Below, in pieces: positions 33,277-46,200 of a stretch of DNA of 64,000 bases. The notes under the pieces are model-generated. The model ran no database searches, was not told where the DNA came from, and saw only the letters and a program-made list of their open reading frames with translations. Every line of letters starts with the position of its first letter. The stretch's first letter is position 1. The position numbers and the translations under genes are program-made. The stretch is from the NCBI GenBank assembly GCA_031276035.1, contig JAISNV010000034.1:1-64000 (forward strand), read 5' to 3'. Source of the stretch: Bacteroidales bacterium. Lineage in GTDB: Bacteria > Bacteroidota > Bacteroidia > Bacteroidales > BM520.

Positions 33277-34131
33277 CTAAAGCGGAATAATCCTTCCAGT
33301 ACTTTTAATAATAACTTTATCCGTATTGACGTTTCCTTTGAGGTAAAGATTTCCGGAACCGTTAATTACACCTTCCAAAGTGTTGGTAACATGAGCATAA
33401 ATATTACCGGAACTTCCTATCGAAATAGTGCAATTAGAAATTGTCATATCTTTTGCATCTATATCTCCCGAGTTTTTAATATTTAAATTGGCATTATTGC
33501 ATGTTCCCGTAAAAAAAGCATCTCCGGCAGACTGTGAGGTGATTGTTGCAGTATTAAACTCAACGGTTCTCATCTTAATCTTACTCGATGTAACGGTGCT
33601 TATATCTACAATATCGGCAATTAATCCGTCGGATTCGACAGAAGATTGATTTGATAAAGTAATATTTAATCTTGCTATATTAGAGTTTGTGAAATATGCT
33701 TTCGAATTATCTCTAAGAGAAAGTGCACATTTAGTATCAGTTACTTCATTATAATATATGACGCTGCTGTTACTTAAAACTACTTCCGGTGTTCCCGGCG
33801 TAAATATCTTAATTGTTATCGGAACTGTCGGGTTTAAGATATAATTATCCTTAACTTTTAAGGTTAAAACACCATTTTTATTAATATCGTATTCAATATA
33901 AAAAAGTAAGTTTGATTCTCCTTCCATTTCAAGCTTATATAAATCATCTTTATAAATTTGAACAGTAAAGTTATCATATACATAAACTGTTGAGAAGTCG
34001 GCACAATGACGTGTTTCTTGTTTTACATTTTCATTTCCTGTAATAGTCTTTGTTTCTTCATTAGGATCTTTACAAGAATATACCAAAAGTAAAATAACTA
34101 CCGGTAAAACGATTTTAAATATTCTGTCCAT
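33277..34131 (-). CDS. GIN-domain (DUF2807) lipoprotein
   Basis: A 284-residue lipoprotein. The signal sequence ends in the lipobox VYSC at about residues 17-20, followed by a short charged spacer. The rest, from about 45, is a beta-helical DUF2807 ('head GIN') domain. Repeated short strands such as VVLSNSSVIYYNE, LSLRDNSKAYFTNSN, NITLSNQSSVESD and SSGNIYAHVTN show the stacked S-x-x-I/V pattern. Such proteins are common in Bacteroidota and are thought to lie at the cell surface, without a proven function. The gene is separated from its neighbours by a terminator on each side and is monocistronic. Confidence 0.9.
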   Translation of the reverse strand: MDRIFKIVLPVVILLLVYSCKDPNEETKTITGNENVKQETRHCADFSTVYVYDNFTVQIYKDDLYKLEMEGESNLLFYIEYDINKNGVLTLKVKDNYILNPTVPITIKIFTPGTPEVVLSNSSVIYYNEVTDTKCALSLRDNSKAYFTNSNIARLNITLSNQSSVESDGLIADIVDISTVTSSKIKMRTVEFNTATITSQSAGDAFFTGTCNNANLNIKNSGDIDAKDMTISNCTISIGSSGNIYAHVTNTLEGVINGSGNLYLKGNVNTDKVIIKSTGRIIPL

Positions 34132-34171
34132 ATTTCATTTAATTTTTTATTATAATTAATCTTATAACGCA

Positions 34172-34198
34172 AAAAGGGAGACGTAAAGTCTCCCTTTT
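34172..34198 (-). terminator. Terminator of the giant T9SS gene
   Basis: AAAAGGGAGAC pairs with GTCTCCCTTTT around a five-base loop, 22 nt beyond the stop codon of the 12.4-kb gene. On the minus strand it ends in a run of five U residues. Confidence 0.8.
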
Positions 34199-34219
34199 AT
34201 AAATTAATCTGTTGTTATA

Positions 34220-37200
34220 TTATCTACCAACAACAACTCTATTATTTATCCTTTCTCCATTAATAGTATTAATTTCGAAATGATATACACCAGATGCAAA
34301 ATCTTGTACTGAGATATTAACTCTATTCTCAGCATTAATATTTACAACTTTAACTAATTGACCGCTATTATTGAAGATTCTGATACTACTCATAGCATCA
34401 CATTCAACGATAACATAATCACTAGCAGGATTAGGATACACATTTACTTCAATATCAGCATCTCCAATACCGGCAGATACTGTGATCGTAAAGTTTACGC
34501 GTGATGACTCACCTTGTGATGAATCTTCACATACCATAGATACTGAATAAGTATAAGTACCGGACGGCAATTGTTCTGTATCTTGATAAGATGTTTCATC
34601 TACTACTGCTATCAATACGCCTTGTCTGTAAATGTTATAACTAGCATCAACAACATTTGCCGGAGCATTCCATGTGATATTTATCAAATCATCAGACCAT
34701 TTCTCTGCATACAAATCAGTAACTGGTTCACAGAATTCAGGGTTAATATCATCAACACAAGTTTGAACAGATTTAACGGCATTTGGTCCGTATAATGCTT
34801 CAATACAATAGTTGTGTAATATACCTTCATTTGGAATATCAGTATATTCTAATGTTAAGGCTGAAGTAGTTGCTATCAATTCACCGTCACGATATAAAGC
34901 ATAACCAACCAAATCATTATAAGTATCACTTGGTGAAGTCCAAGTTAAAGTTACATTACCTAAGGAAGATTCAGCATTTATACTTGGTACTGCATTTACG
35001 ACAACATTAGTAATAGTTAGGTAAGTTTTTGCAGACTCGTATTGGCCGTACATAGCTGTTACACCAACTTGCGCCGATGCTGTTTCCGCAACAAATTTAT
35101 ACATATAGTTTAAGTTTGTTGTTGAACCTAAGTAAACATCAGTAGAACCTTCCACAATATATACATTGTAAACATCCGCTCTTTCATTACCTGTCCAACC
35201 GAATACAACTGTTAAGTTTTCTTTGTCAACAACATTCATAGCGGTTACAGCAGGATATTGGTCATCATAAACTAAAGTTACAGCATCACATACAAATTCA
35301 GATTCTACTACTCCGCTGTATAATGCCGATACGCAATACAAGTAAGTACCTGCTTCAGTCGGAACATCTGTAAATGTTGTTGTTGAAATGTTATAAATCG
35401 TAGTCATATAATCACCATCGCGATATACATTATAAGCTGTGAAATTTGTAGTCGGCGTTGGAGCTGTCCATGTTACAACAACTGTAATGTCATCATTTTG
35501 AACAGTAGCATTAACATTTGTTACTTCCGCAACATCAACCAGCGTGCTCGCCTGTGTTGTTGTAGTGATACAACCTGTTACAAATACCGCTTCAATATCA
35601 TATGTATATGTACCTTCGGCAAGAACATCATAAGAATATGTTAATGAGGATACTTCAGCTAAGAAGTTTCCATCTTCATAAATTCTATATGTACTTGCAT
35701 TAGAAACAGCAGTCCATACCATATTAACTCTTGTATTTTCCGATGTTACGGCAAAGTTTGTAATAGCAGGTAAGTTAATTGACACGCTTACTTCTGATAA
35801 CGGATTTGTACAATTTGTGATATCTTCATAGTTGACAAATACTCCATAAGTATAGCTGCCTGCCAATGCTTCAAATTCAGTATAAGAAGTATTAGTTGTT
35901 TCAGCTATCTCAACACCATTTTTAAAGATTGTGTATGATATAATTGTATTATACTCTACTTCAGGAGCCGTCCAAGTTAATTCTACCGAACAATTATCCA
36001 CATTCGCAGCTAAGTCCGCTACCGGTTCACAAGTGCTCAAATTATTAATAATTAATGTTGTTGCACAAGATCTATCTGATTCATAAGTATTATATACTGC
36101 AGATACACAGAAATCATAAGAACCAGGACCAAATACATCTGTATAAAGTGTTGTTGGTGCGGTTATAGTTGCTATCTCTATATTATTACTATATAGTTTG
36201 TAACCTGTTACAATTTCTTGAGCAGGTGCTTGCCAGCTAATATTTACTTCGTATTCATTACTTGTTGTTGTAGCAAATACATTCGTCGGAGCTAAAATAT
36301 TTAAGGTAATTGATTCGTTTGTGTTTACTTCACAACCACCTGAATAAACCGCTGCTACAGTATAAGTATAAGCAATATTAAAATCTAATGAAGCATCATC
36401 ATCAGTATAAGTTACTTCTGTTGAAGGTAGAGTAGATATTAAAACTGCGTCTCTGTAAACCTTATAATTAGCAATATTAAATGAAGTATTAGGTGCAGAC
36501 CATGTAAGAACAGTTGTCTTAATATCCGATGTACCTTGTGCTACATCTAAAGCAACCACAGGTTGACCGCAAGTAGCAACAGTAACGCAACGAGCGTCTC
36601 CCGTACACGGAATATCAGTAGCTTCAACTCTTACACAATATTCATAGGTACCTATTTCCATATTACCATCAATATAGTTTGTTGTAGCGGAAGATCCGAT
36701 ATACTCACCATCACGATAAACAAGGAAATTAACAGTTCCGTCATAATTTTGGAAATCCCAAGTTAAATAAACTTCGTGAACGTTTTCATCAAACACACCA
36801 GTTAAGTCGGTAATCCAAGGACATATTAATTCGGTTGCACAACCTAACGGAGATACGCAGCTAGGATACATTGCACGTACACAATACTCAAGTTCCCCGA
36901 ATTGTTCATTGTCGAACGCATAAGTAAGTTCGTCTGTATAACCTATAAATAAGCCATTTCTGTAAATAGCATACTGGGTAGCTGGTTCCGAAGACGGACT
37001 TACCATAGCTGCCCAATCTATGGTTATATCAATAACATCATCATTTATATCTACTGTTGAGTTAACTACCGGAGCATCCCCACATTCGGTAAATGCATAA
37101 TCAGTAATAGAAATTTCATCTAAACCTACGCCGTGGCCATAATTTACTAATCCTTCAAATGCAAGACTGAATGTACCGCTAATTTCAGGTAACAGAATAA

Positions 37201-40200
37201 CACGTTCGGTCCAATCGGTAACCTCAGTTGTATATTCATCCAATAAAATCCATGCGCCATCTATATCAGTTCTATAATAAACTTTTAATCTATCTTGATC
37301 TCCAGCCCATGCGCTTTGTCTATGCCAGAATTTCAATACAGGCATATCTGAAGTTGTAAGATCTATATAAGGTGTAACAAGTTTGGTTGTTCTATCATAT
37401 CCTGCGTAGTATAAACGTGCGGAATATGTACCTGCATAAGGAGGATAATAAGTTCCTGTAGGAATAACCGTCCAATCAACAATATTGACTGTTAAATATT
37501 CTTGATCCCAACATATAGGAAGATCGGTGTTGTTGTCTTCAAATCCTTCATAGAAAGGATATCCGAAAACATAACACGGAGTTGTTATACATACTTCATT
37601 TGAAGGATCAGATTCTTCTGTAGTTGAATTATAACTGTAAACTGCTGTTACTTTATAGCAATAATCAGTAACAAACTCAATTGTTTCGTCTACATATTCC
37701 ATTTCTTCAACTAAAGAGGTATTTATTTGTGTACCGTCTCTGTAAACATTAAATCCTAAAGGTGTTAAATAATCTTCAACTTCCCAAGTTAAATATGCTT
37801 CTTCTACGTTAAATTGAGTAGTTACTTCCAAATTAATCGGAGGATCGAAATAGAGTACATCTACCGTTACACATGCAGGATCGGATACACAACCGTTAGA
37901 ATAATTGGCAATTACACAATACTCATAAGTACCATTGCTTAAGCCCATATCAACATATAATAATCCGTTAATATCATTTGCAATAACTACGTCATCGCGA
38001 TAAACATCAAAAGTAGGATTAACCATATCGCTAACAACTTTTACATCATCAAGTAGAATGAAATATTGATCCGTACAATTGAAATGACGGAAAGCTATAT
38101 AAACATTACCTGAATAAGCTGAAAGGTCAATTGTTTTGAGTTGATAACTGGGGGCACCTACAGTTGCTATTGTTTCTTCAAACAATAATGTAAAGTCACT
38201 CGGATTATTACCTGTAGTAGATACATAAACGCCATAATGTTCTTCGTAATAGAGAGTTGCGTCATTTCCTGAAATCATAAAAGTTAATGATCCGTTAGCA
38301 CCCAAATTAACCTGAGGAGTAACTAACCAATTATCGGGGGTCAAAGCACCAATAGTGTTAATAAACGATCCCGAACCGGCTGCATAATTACCGCTATAAG
38401 CAGGGAGATCAAAAGGAGTTGCTCCACTAGTGAGACCTTGAGTAGTCCATTTTTGTCCGTCATTATCAGCATCAATATTTGTCCATGTAGCAGGAATACT
38501 TCCACTTTCGAAACCTTCTTCTAAAACTGTTGCACTAGATAGTGTTTCTAAATCGGCAGTCCATGATAAGCTAACATTTCTTGCAACTACTGTTCCTGTA
38601 AGATTTTCTACCGGGTCACAATAAATATCAAGGATAACATCATCAATGGCTAAACCGTAACCGTATTGATTAGTTCCTTCGAAAGCGAACCAGAATGTTT
38701 CAGAAAGATCATCGAATATTACTTCAAGTTCTGTCCAAGAAGTTAACATACTAAGTTCTTGGTATGCTAATGTCCAAGCACCATCGGGAGAGTTTTTATA
38801 ATAAACTTTCAGGTCAGTATCATCCGTACCACCCCAATTACCTATAAAGGCTTTAAACTGCAATTTAACTTTTTCATAATCCGTTAAATCGAATTGCGGC
38901 GAAACAAGTTTCGTGATATATGTTCCTCTGTTGCCGATTCTATCGGGGAATAATGCAAAATATTGACCTTCTGCTGCAGAAGACGGATATGTTGTATTAG
39001 AGGTAACAATTTGCCACGGCATTGGTGCGGTTCCGTTCGGACCTGCACTTACTATTTCCTGACTCCAACATAAAGGCATATAACCTTCGAACTCGAAACC
39101 TTCTGCATATGGTATACCAAGTAGTGCACAAGGATCTTCAGGAATAGTAATACATACTATATCCGTAGTATTAGATATACAATCGTCATAAACAGCTTGA
39201 ACAGAGTAACAATATTCCATACCCCAATCAAGGTCTTCATCTGTATAAGAGAACGTTAATATCGGATCTTCATTAATTTTGAAACCGTCACGATAGATAT
39301 TGAAACCTAATAAACCTGTTTCAACTACTGTTCCTCTTATAATAAATGGTAAACCGTAATTATAACTGGAACCTCCATCTGTCCATTGAATCCATCCTGT
39401 TGATGAATATTGCATTCCATTACCGGTATTGGTTTGTCCCCAAATTTGACGCGGTACTGCCCATGGACCATCTGATAATGAGCCGGTAAAGGCAACTACT
39501 ACCCAATATTCTCCCATAGGTAATTCCAGATTATTCATATCAGCAATTACTGTTTGAATCGGTAAAGTATTAAAAGTAGCTATATTTGTTGAAGATGTTC
39601 TATAAATACCTGTCCACTCAGTTGAAACCAATCTATTAGTTGTCATATCACCCCATACTACTTGACCACCTGATGCAGGAGAAGCGTCGTAAATTTGTAC
39701 ATATACTCCTGTTATTGTAGATGTTGTAGAAGAAGTATTTTGTTGTGAACAATAGAATTCCATTTCTTCAATTATAGTATTTCCCACTAAGGTAAAATCA
39801 TCTGCTATCATATAACCTAAGGTTAATCCGGCATTGGAGCCGTAGGTTGTAGAAGTAGGTTCTAACGAACTTGCATCAGCTCCATTATAAGCTTGTCCGA
39901 CATGAGTAATTAATTCGGCTTGATTAAATATTTCATTATCTTTAGATGCGGGTTTTGTATATATTACATTTGGATAAATAGGATCTGCTTTAATCCAGTC
40001 TGCTTTTAAACTTGCAGGAGCGCTATTTTCCATTGATTTTGGATATTGAGGTTCCATTTTCGGTAATGCGGCTTTATCACCTAATTCCCATGTAAGAATA
40101 ACATCATTCATATCTTCTGCAACGTACATGCCTTTAATTTCAGCAGTCAGATTCTCAGGCATTGCACAAGGAGATTCTCCGATAATAAATGTTACGAATA

Positions 40201-43200
40201 CTGTAGCAGGTTCTGCCCCAGGTGTTCCTATGAAGTTAGCATTTGCATGCCATTCGCCTTCTTCAGCCCATGAGCCGTCCATTTTAAATAGAACATCCTG
40301 AGATTCTCCGGGTTCGAGGTGTCCTGTCATTGTTTCTGTGCTTAACCATCCTGCTTTACCAAGTTCAAAAATACCTATTTGATTAGGTGTTTGTTGTATG
40401 TTTGCAAAGAAACAAAGTTTATCTTCATACATAGCAGTAAATGCACCGCCGGCAATACTATTACCAGTTGCACCGGCAACATAAGTAAATCCCGGAAGCA
40501 TATTAATATTAATAATAGGTGTAGAAGCTAATGTATTGTTAGCAATATCATATTGATAAACAAGGCATTGACTGTTATCATAAGCTGTTTGAGAGAATAA
40601 TAACAAATACGGACCGCCTACCGTTACATTATCATAAGCACTTCCGTAAACGCCGGAAATAGTTGTACCTGTAACTTGAGATGTTCCGTCGCGGTTAATT
40701 CTTCTCAATGTTGTCCAATCCCCAATCCAAAAACCATCAACGGAAGGATCATAGGTGCAATGGCGAACATTTTCAGGAGTAGTAATAGTAGATATTAAAG
40801 TTTTATTTACAAAATCCATAACATACATTGTTGTGGAACTTGCTCCTCCATAAAAATAGCTACCGTCGTAAGCTAAATCACGAATACCACCTACACTTGC
40901 AATTGTGAAATTTTCAATAAATGTACCGTCCATTTCATATTTAGCGAATTTACCACTTGTACCCCAAAAAGCAGTGTAAATATAATTTCCATCGGTAGCA
41001 ATACCTTGTTGTCCGCCTTCAGATGATCCGGCAAAATTATATACTAAATCCCAAGCATCTTTAGAACCGGATTTATCAAGATATTCGATTTCGAGAGCCC
41101 AATCAACAGCACCGTCACCATCATTATGTAAGGTAACACCAGCATATCCATCAACAGTATAAGTTGTTTGAACTGTAACCTCTTCAGGAACAACATAGAA
41201 ATCAGGAGCTGTAAGTACAAAATCAATACGGGTAACAGGTTGTGAAACATCTTCGCCGTTTTTGTAGTCTGAATGATAACCTATTTTAGAAGCGACACCG
41301 TCATAAGTTCCAACTTCTGCTTCCAAAATGGTATATACGCCACTAACATTGGTTGTTTCGGTATACTCTGCATAATCTCCTTTAAAATAAACTGTAGCTC
41401 CTTCAACAGGGTTTCCTTGATGGGTAACTTCACCCGTCAGTATAGTATATTCAGGTACATAAATATAAATATCATCAAGAACTACTCCGTAACCAAAACC
41501 ATCCACACCTTCGAAAGCAATCCAATATGTAGAAGAAAGTTCAGGTAGTAAATAATAATCTTGTTGCCATGTACTAATATCTTCAGTAAATTCATCTAAT
41601 AATACCCATTCTGAATTTCTATCATTTTTATAATAAACTTTTAAATAATCTTGATCTCCAGACCAGGTAAATTGTGCATGCCAGAAAGATAATTTAACTT
41701 CATCGTAACTTGAAAAATCAAATTGCGGAGAAATAAGTTTTGTTGTATTTCCTGTTATTGAATGTGCAAATGCGGCATTATAAGATCCTGTATGCGGAGC
41801 AGACGGGTTAGAAGTATTGGTTCTGAACAACCAGTCATTATTTCCGACAACATATTCTTGTCTCCAACATTCCGGTATAAGGTTACCGCCTTCAAAACCT
41901 TCAGAGAAAGGTAATGCAGTAATGGCGTAACAATCGGTAATAAAGCTAACTTCTATCCATTCGCTTATATCGCCGCCGCCACAATTGGTTTGGAGATAAA
42001 CCGTATAAGACGTATTTTCAGTCAGAGGAGTAAAAGTATATGTAGGATTTAAAGCGGAAACTATTGTTCCGGAACCTTGCGGTTGACCGGTTTCCACGAT
42101 TTCCAAATTCCAAGCATAAGTACCTTCTGCCGGAGTCCAAGTAACAGTAGCTGATGTTTCATCAATATAAGTAACGGCTAAATCTGTAGGAATATCACAA
42201 GTAACCGCACCCCCGATGCAAACATCAAATTGAATATTATTACGTGTTGTAACTCTAGCATAAGCTGTTGGAGGAGTTGCCGGATTGATCTGTGTAGTGC
42301 CGTCCACTCTATAATGTAAAGTTTTATAATCAGATGCTGTATGAGCATAGAAAGTATTGTTACTAGATGTATAATAAGCTCCTTCATTGTCAAGAACAGC
42401 AACAACAACATTACCGCCCGCATATTCAAACTCGGTATCAAAAGGTATTGTTACCCAATAATTTTCACCTGTATTATCCAAATGTAAGGTACCTGTATAA
42501 ACTAATTCAAGTTCATTATATGCTACCCAATCTGTTGTAGAGGCAAATGCTGTTTTATCTGTATTACCTATATATACACTAAAATTTTGTCTATCTTGAG
42601 CAGTACTATAAAAATATTGGAAGGCCACCGAAGATATTTTTCCGGTTTCTCCTTCATATCCTATTTCGCTTGCATCAAAGATTTGTTGTGAATATGTATG
42701 TCTGTAAAAAGTATTAATAGGTATAAGATATGTACCTGTTGTACCTGTACCTATAGTTACAAGGTCTTCTTCGCAAGCCAGAATTTCTTCCGCCGGACAG
42801 AATTCGAACATAGCATTATTACGTTGTTGCACTCTTGCATAACCGGCCGGAAGACCTAAAGGATCAATATGAACCGTACCATCTACTCTATAGTGTAATG
42901 TTTTATAACCGGTAGTAGTATGATAGTAGAAAGTATTATTGCTTCCTGTATCGTATGCGCCTGCATTATTGAGAACCGCAACAACAAGATTTCCACCTGT
43001 ATAAGCATAAGGTGTATCGAAATTAATAGTAACCCAATTATTAGTATTATTAAAAGTAATGCTACCGGTAAATACTTGTCTCATATCAAGCAATGGTACC
43101 CAATCTGTTGTTGAAGTAAATTCCGTTTTAGTTGTATTACCTATATATATAGTAACAGGATCTTTAGTTGTTGCCGTAGAATAAATATATTGGAATGATA

Positions 43201-46200
43201 TTGATGTTAACATCATATCTTCATTGAATGTTCCTATTTCGGCAGCATCGAAAATTTGTTGAGAATAAGAATGTCTGTAATACGTATTTACAGGAAATGC
43301 ATTGGTGCCTGTTGTTCCTGTTCCTATTACAACATCTTCACAGTTAGGACTTTTACAAGACTCTTTTTCTATTGTTAGAGGTTCTGATTCGCCATCTTCA
43401 CAAACAACAGTAACAGTCCAATTATGTGATTCTCTTTGGTCGAAACCGCTATCAGTGTAAGAAGTGGTTTCTATTCCTTGAGCTATTTGAACACCATCTC
43501 TATACACATTATAATATTTTGCATCAGGATCAGGTGATAATAATTGGAAATACATTGATACGCCAGCATCACCCAATAGAGGATTAGCTAACATCCAATC
43601 CGTTCCTGAGCCAAAAGCATTCGAAGGATCATGAAGGTAGAAACCTGTACTTATACCTGTATATCCGTAATAAATATTCCATCTTGCATTGTTTAATGTC
43701 GCAGGTTTTGCAACATTAAAGTGAGCTGCAACGCCAATCCAATATTTACCTGCTGTAGAAATCTCAAAAGGTGTGCTAAGGCGTGCTGACCAAAGAGTAC
43801 CTAAATCCCAACTACCAGCTACTGTATAGTTTATAATCTCATCAACCAATACTGTGCCGGGAGAGTCATTATCATCATCCATTATCACAATACGTAATTG
43901 CGTTGTTGTAGCAGAGCCGGAGCTATAGAAACCTGAGGTAACAACTTTATCTATTATCCATCCCTCTTCAGCTTCAAAATCATCGGCAACCAAAACATAG
44001 GTATCTGTCCATGATGAAGAAATTAAGCCATTATTACCAGTAGTCGGAACAGCAATATTTGTATTATCCCACAAAACTGTCGGAGCTTTATTTCCCTTTG
44101 CCGGTGCTGTCCAAGAAAGTTCAGCAGCACAATTTTCATCATATTCAACTGTTAGATCAGTAACGGGATTACATTCTGCAGGTGCTAAAACTTCCACATC
44201 AATACATACCTGTTCCGATGAACCTTCGTCATAAACAGCAACTACACAATACTCATGTTCGCCTTCTGCAACTCCTGTATGATTATAATAGGTATTAGTT
44301 GTGGTACCGAGAGATGTCCCGTTGAAGAAAACTTCATAGCCGGTAAGACCTTTAGATGCATACGGAACATATTGCGCAGTAAGAGATAGTTCATTTTCCT
44401 TAATTGTTGTCATGTTTTTTCCGCCTGGCGCCGACCAATTAAGATATACTGTTGTAGAAACTACATTTGCTGTCAGATCGGTAATAGGGTCAAGAGAAAC
44501 ACAAGCTTCTTTATCAAGAATTGCAGCCTCTGTTAATCCGCCGTTCAAACAAGTTGCCTTTACAGACCAAACATGACCTTCAGTAGTACTAAATCCGGTA
44601 TCGGTGTAAGTCAACTCTGTTAATTCGCTTGCAACCAAAACGCCGTCTCTATAGACGTTGAATGTAGGTTCAAATTCTGGAATGCCGTAAACGGAAAACA
44701 CTGCAGATTTTGAGGCTTGAGCTGACAATGAATACCAGGAATTATTAGCAATGCCGTATATCGAATTTGTAACAGATCCGTATAAATAACCGACATTTCC
44801 TACTACTGTTGGACCGGTTATCCATAAATATCTCTGAATACCTGAACTGTAGTTTGATGTTGAAATGCCATAAACGGACAACCAATATCTACCTGCTGCA
44901 AGTTCAATATTTTCAGAAGATATATCCAAAGTAATTGTACCTGTAGCATAAGGAAGACCCGTAATTGTATGTATCAAAGTATTCGGAGCGCCATCTGCAT
45001 TACTATCCCATATTTTTATACCGAGTGACGTAGGGAGGCTAGTAGCAGCAGTATATCCTGTATATGCACTAATTTTAGTCAAAACAGTATTAGCATCTAA
45101 AACAAAATCATCAACTATATGTACATCTCCATCATTCCATGACTGAGAAAAATATCCGCTTGTTGTTTGTCCAACTTGCATTTGGTCCCAAAGTAGCATA
45201 TCACCACCAGTACCAGCTTCAAAAGTCCATGTCAGCACAGCATCGCAATCTAAATTATAAGCTACATTCAAATTTGTAGGAGGATCATCACAAGTTAAAA
45301 CTGTAAAAGAAATATCTGTTCTTAGGGAAATACAATCATCATTAAATACAGGAGTAACACTTGCAATATAATTACTTTCATTCTCTAAATCTGAAAAAGT
45401 ATATGTCGGATCTGCAACAGTAGCAACTTCAATATAACCTAAAAAGACTTTATATTCTACAGCTCCCGTTATAGCATCCCACATAATTGTTGCATTAGCG
45501 CCATTAACATCAACTGTTAAACCTGTTACTGGGTCGCACTCTTGAGGAGGGTTTGTTAAACATGAAGTATTATTAAAAGTAAAGAAAATTCCTTCTTCTT
45601 GATCTTCAAAATCACCGGTTTCACAAGTAAATATAGTAGTTCCTTCAGAATTTTTAATTACAAACGAAACTTCTTCATCATAATTAGCGGGCGTCCAATA
45701 GCAAGAAATATTACCTATAGGAAGTGTGACAGTTGAAGTGGCAGTTGCCTCATTACATGTAATAATATTCCATTCATTATTATATGAATCGAAAAAGCTT
45801 ATAGTAGCGTCATTCCAGCCATCACCAAATTCGTCTTCCATTTCAACACTTATATTACAAACCTCGGTTGGCAGGGCATCGCGTGTGTATGCAGCCAAAT
45901 CCCATACATGACGATAACTCGTAAAATAAGAGTATGTTGTGGCCCAGCTGCCATTATAGTAAAAAATATTAGTTTTACCTTCGATATAACCCAAATCAGC
46001 TGAAGCAGAATTTGATGAAACTGCGGGATAACAAGTTTGTGATGGTGAAAAGTTTATACCAAACCAAACTTCTTGTGTTCCGTCAATTAGAATAGGAGTA
46101 GATAATTCTGCAAAATTATAAAAGTTCAAAGAATTAACATCAGTATAATCATAATTTGTTGCTAAAACTTCTGCTACTAATGTTCCGGGATCATAAGTTG

